This document shows positions 5,062-7,716 of a stretch of 7,716 bases of DNA, piece by piece. Made by a program: the position numbers and the translations under genes. This DNA comes from Betaproteobacteria bacterium. Lineage in GTDB: Bacteria; Pseudomonadota; Gammaproteobacteria; Burkholderiales; Burkholderiaceae. The notes below the pieces were generated by a model. That model was not told the DNA's origin. It saw only the letters and a list, made by a program, of their open reading frames with translations, and did not search any database. Position 1 is the stretch's first letter. The number at the start of each line of letters is the position of its first letter. The stretch spans positions 1 to 7,716 of the forward strand of contig JAGWXN010000158.1 in NCBI GenBank assembly GCA_018969885.1, in the 5' to 3' direction.

Positions 5062-6996
5062 ATGCCAAGGCTTGAACACCCGCCCCTGCAATTTGATGAA
5101 AACGGGGCGCCCCTCAGCGGCTTGTTTGGCGATATCTATCGCAGCCGGGCCGGTGCCATGGCGGAATCCGAAGCGGTGTTCGCGCGTGGATGCCAGCTGG
5201 CGGAGCGATGGGCGGGCACACAGCGCGCATGCGTCCTCGAGATCGGGTTTGGGGTGGGACTCAACCTGCTGACTGCTTACCGCGCCTTTCATCTGCATGC
5301 GCAATCATCAGGTCGGCTTGACTTTGTATCGGTCGAGGCGCACCCGCTCGCCCGCGCCGATCTGATCGCTGCGCACGAGGCCTACGGGGTCGCCAGGGAG
5401 CCTCTGTTGATTGAGCTCGCCGCACGCTGGCCGTTCGCGCTACCGGGCCTGCACCGGCTGACGCTGGCCGGTGGGCGGGTTCGGCTGATCCTCGCTTTTG
5501 GCGACGCTGCACGAATGCTGCCCCGACTCAGGCTGCGCGCCGATACGATTTTCCTTGATGGATTCGCGCCGCGACACAATCCGTCCGCCTGGGAGGACAC
5601 GGTGCTGCGGCAGGTCGCACGGCTCGCTGCGCCCGACGCACGGCTCGCCACCTACACTGCTGCGGCGGCGGTTCGACAAGGTCTGGTACAGGCTGGCTTT
5701 GAGGTGGAACGGGTGCCGGGTTTCGGTGGAAAGCGTGAGCGGATCAACGCCCGATATGCGCCGCGGTGGAAAACCTGGCCCCCGCCGCCCCCGCCCCCGA
5801 GTTGGGAGACGCGTCAAGCAGTCGTGGTGGGCGCTGGCCTCGCGGGCGTGACGGTGGCGGCTCGGCTCGTCCTGGACGGCTGGCAGGTCGTGCTGATTGA
5901 TCGCCACGCTCACCCTGCACGCGAGGGTAGCGGTCAGCCCCTGCTTGCGGACCATATCCACCTGTCTTCCGACGACAACCTGCTTGCGCGCTTATCGCGC
6001 GCTGCTCTGCTCCTTCGCGATACGAACCAGACAGCAGGACTTCTTGCGCTCGGTCGCCTCGCAGTGGCCGACAGCTCGGAGGCGTTCGATCATCAGCGGC
6101 GCACGCTGGCAACGCTTGATTTTCCACACGCGTTTGCACGCACCGTGACTGCCAGCGAGGCAAGCGACCTGGCGGGATGTACCCTCCCGACGGGCGGCAT
6201 CTGGATTCCAGGGTCGATGGTCGCGCAGGCCACGCTGCGGATTCCAGCGCTCATCAGGGAAGCCGCCGACGCGCTCACCTGGCTCGGTTGCAGTGAGGTG
6301 GCATCGGTTCGGCGCGCGCCGGGCGAATCAGACTGGCAGGTCGCAGATGAACAGGGGCAGGTGCTGGCGCAGGCGCCGGTGGTGGTGCTCTGTGACGCGT
6401 CGACCCGCATGACCGTGCCACCGCTTCACTCCCTGCCGCTTCGGCGTGTTCGTGGACAAACCACCTGGATCCAACACCCTCTGGTGTCGGGGCTTCGTAC
6501 CGTCCTGGGCGGGGCGGCCTATGCGGTGCCGCTCGACGGGCAGGCCCTGGTGGGGTCGACCTATGACGATCATGATGCCCCCGACCCTGACATAGAGTCG
6601 GATCGAAGCAACGCGCGACGGCTGGCCGCCTGCCTGGGAGCCGAGCCAACTAGCCTGATTGCCGCCACCCGCTCCGGCGTCGTGGGGTTTCGCTGGACCG
6701 CCCCCGACCGACTACCTCTGATCGGCGAGATGCCGGATGAGCCGTTGGCGTGGGATCAGCGTGAGGAGCTGTTGAAAAACGACCGCCTGCCGCTACCCAG
6801 ACTGGCGGGACTCTACTGCGCGCGTGGATTGGGGTCTCGCGGACTCCTCTGGAGCACCCTCGCTGCGGAAGTCATCGCGGGTGCACTCGACGGTGCCCCC
6901 TCCGCGATAGAGCGCGACCTGCTCGAAGCGGTTGATCCCGCTCGTGGGCTGCGCCATGCGCTCAGACGATCAGGCCGGCGCGTCGCGACACGCTAA
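5062..6996 (+). CDS. mnmC: Bifunctional tRNA wobble-uridine modification enzyme MnmC (MnmD-MnmC fusion)
   Basis: Catalyses the last two steps of 5-methylaminomethyl-(2-thio)uridine synthesis at tRNA position 34. The FAD-dependent C-terminal half removes the carboxymethyl group from cmnm5(s2)U, and the SAM-dependent N-terminal half then methylates the resulting nm5(s2)U. The 644-aa length fits the fused family. The methyltransferase domain (about 1-235) has the SAM motif LEIGFGVGLNLL (59-70), an acidic E92 at the end of strand 2 and FLDGFAPRHNP (164-174), with D166 matching the catalytic Asp region. A linker with seven consecutive prolines (240-246) flanked by Trp follows. The oxidase domain (about 252-625) has the dinucleotide-binding VVVGAGLAGVTVAARL (254-269), D280, LSSDDNLLARLSRAALLL (301-318), and the FAD-contacting C-terminal ARGLGSRGLLWSTLAAE (587-603). 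No disabling change is seen. ATG 5062 is the only in-frame start after the upstream stop. It could be cotranscribed with the MFS gene, without an evident functional link. Confidence 0.95.
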   Translation: MPRLEHPPLQFDENGAPLSGLFGDIYRSRAGAMAESEAVFARGCQLAERWAGTQRACVLEIGFGVGLNLLTAYRAFHLHAQSSGRLDFVSVEAHPLARADLIAAHEAYGVAREPLLIELAARWPFALPGLHRLTLAGGRVRLILAFGDAARMLPRLRLRADTIFLDGFAPRHNPSAWEDTVLRQVARLAAPDARLATYTAAAAVRQGLVQAGFEVERVPGFGGKRERINARYAPRWKTWPPPPPPPSWETRQAVVVGAGLAGVTVAARLVLDGWQVVLIDRHAHPAREGSGQPLLADHIHLSSDDNLLARLSRAALLLRDTNQTAGLLALGRLAVADSSEAFDHQRRTLATLDFPHAFARTVTASEASDLAGCTLPTGGIWIPGSMVAQATLRIPALIREAADALTWLGCSEVASVRRAPGESDWQVADEQGQVLAQAPVVVLCDASTRMTVPPLHSLPLRRVRGQTTWIQHPLVSGLRTVLGGAAYAVPLDGQALVGSTYDDHDAPDPDIESDRSNARRLAACLGAEPTSLIAATRSGVVGFRWTAPDRLPLIGEMPDEPLAWDQREELLKNDRLPLPRLAGLYCARGLGSRGLLWSTLAAEVIAGALDGAPSAIERDLLEAVDPARGLRHALRRSGRRVATR

Positions 6997-7059
6997 ACTG
7001 CGAGCTTTATTCGCCCTCGGCGACTTTTCCCTCCATCTCCCCTCAGCCTGGTTGAACGC

Positions 7060-7443
7060 ATGAGCGCCACCCCCCCGAAGCTTCAATACGACTGCTCGAA
7101 GTGCCCCGGATACTGCTGCAGCTACCCAAGGATCGAAGTCAAAAAGCGCGACCTCGAGCGCTTGGCGCGACACTTCGGCGTGTCCACTGAGGTGGCCGCC
7201 CGGCGCTACACGCGCATCTACGACGACGAGGGCAAGCCCGAACGCATCCTGCGCCATCAGAAGGACACGGTGTACGGCTCAATCTGCCGGTTTTTCGATA
7301 CCGACGAGCGCCGATGCACCATTTATGAGGCACGACCCGCGGTATGCCGCGAGTACCCCAACGGATCACGCTGCGGCTACTACACCTTCATCCAGTTTGA
7401 ACGCAAACACCAGGACGATCCGGACTTCATTCCATCGGCCTGA
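7060..7443 (+). CDS. YkgJ-family cysteine-cluster protein
   Basis: A 127-aa cytoplasmic protein with eight cysteines: C12, C15, C19 and C20 in CSKCPGYCC, then C76, C86, C96 and C105. The CxxCxxxCC start and the late YEARPAVCREYP segment are the hallmark of the YkgJ/UPF0153 family (about 100-150 aa), thought to bind zinc or an Fe-S cluster; its biochemical role is not established. A basic/acidic helical part (about 24-56) separates the cysteine groups. No signal peptide or membrane segment is present. The ATG at 7060 places the first cysteine at the usual distance from the N-terminus; no clear ribosome binding site precedes it. The 63-bp gap after mnmC is pyrimidine-rich and holds TAAACT (6994-6999), only a weak -10 candidate. 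The gene converges on the RraA-family gene, with a 12-bp gap. Confidence 0.88.
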   Translation: MSATPPKLQYDCSKCPGYCCSYPRIEVKKRDLERLARHFGVSTEVAARRYTRIYDDEGKPERILRHQKDTVYGSICRFFDTDERRCTIYEARPAVCREYPNGSRCGYYTFIQFERKHQDDPDFIPSA

Positions 7444-7455
7444 GCCGCCGAGCGT

Positions 7456-7716
7456 TTACGCGCCTCGCAGGCCCAGCACCAGGGTGATGGGCTCGCCAGA
7501 GCGGAGCCGTGCGTCACGGGCCTGTTCTTTACTTCGTTGGGCCGATGCGGCATCGACTGCCTGGCTGATGAGCACAGCCGGTACGACCACGACACCATCC
7601 GAATCGCCGATGATGATATCGCCCGGGTGCACCAGTACGCCCCCCACGACGACCGCTTCACCCAACCACCCTGGGTGAGACTTGAGTGTGCCGCAGACAG
7701 TCGTGCCCGTCGCATA
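7456..7716 (-). CDS. RraA-family aldolase-like protein, C-terminal part (N-terminus outside window)
   Basis: The minus-strand frame is open from the stop codon at 7456-7458 to the window edge and encodes the last 86 residues, beginning YATGTTVCGTLKSHPGW. The segment GGVLVHPGDIIIGDSDGVVVVP is the strongly conserved C-terminal core of the RraA fold. A helix with a basic/acidic tail (about AVDAASAQRSKEQARDARLR) follows. Family members include 4-hydroxy-4-methyl-2-oxoglutarate / 4-carboxy-4-hydroxy-2-oxoadipate aldolases, which release pyruvate in aromatic-ring breakdown, and the RNase E inhibitor RraA. The GTLKSHPG stretch before the core is more like the aldolase-type members than classical RraA, but the catalytic Arg/Asp region lies beyond the window, so activity cannot be assigned. 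Full-length members are usually about 160-240 aa, so roughly half or more is missing because of the window boundary, not a mutation. Confidence 0.88.
   Translation of the reverse strand, partial: YATGTTVCGTLKSHPGWLGEAVVVGGVLVHPGDIIIGDSDGVVVVPAVLISQAVDAASAQRSKEQARDARLRSGEPITLVLGLRGA

Noticed and set aside
6994..6999. TAAACT as a promoter for the YkgJ-family gene
   Set aside because: It overlaps the mnmC stop codon and has no credible -35 (CAGGCC at 17 bp spacing); too weak to list.

Overview
The window is about 7.7 kb of dense, GC-rich bacterial chromosome with gaps mostly under 150 bp. The gene set points to a betaproteobacterium, probably Burkholderiales: a fused MnmD-MnmC tRNA-modification enzyme, a TonB-like DUF3108 protein, a small c-type cytochrome and a Pro/Tyr-rich secreted protein. 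This placement rests on protein character and is not proven. No tRNA, rRNA, IS element, CRISPR array or phage gene is visible.

Layout. (1) A secreted Pro/Tyr/His-rich protein of unknown function on the minus strand (57-578). (2) A 135-bp divergent promoter region with three CTTACA direct repeats. (3) A plus-strand pair: a small exported cytochrome c (714-1118) and, 12 bp on, a full-length fumarylacetoacetase (1131-2441), the last enzyme of homogentisate/tyrosine breakdown. (4) A convergent membrane-anchored DUF3108 protein on the minus strand (2463-3740). (5) A compact divergent control region (about 3740-3783) between DUF3108 and an MFS transporter (3781-5028); each gene has a TACACT element 6-7 nt from a start codon, which suggests overlapping promoters with leaderless starts. 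(6) mnmC (5062-6996), same strand as the transporter and 33 bp behind it. (7) A YkgJ-type cysteine-cluster protein (7060-7443). (8) A convergent RraA-family aldolase-like gene (7456 to the window edge), whose N-terminus lies outside the window.

Functionally the window is mostly unrelated housekeeping and metabolic genes. The only clear operon-like units are cytochrome c-fahA and possibly MFS-mnmC. No new defence, mobile or biosynthetic system could be identified. The observations worth following up are the overlapping divergent promoters, the CTTACA repeat cluster, the cytochrome-fahA pairing without other homogentisate genes, and the poly-proline linker inside MnmC.
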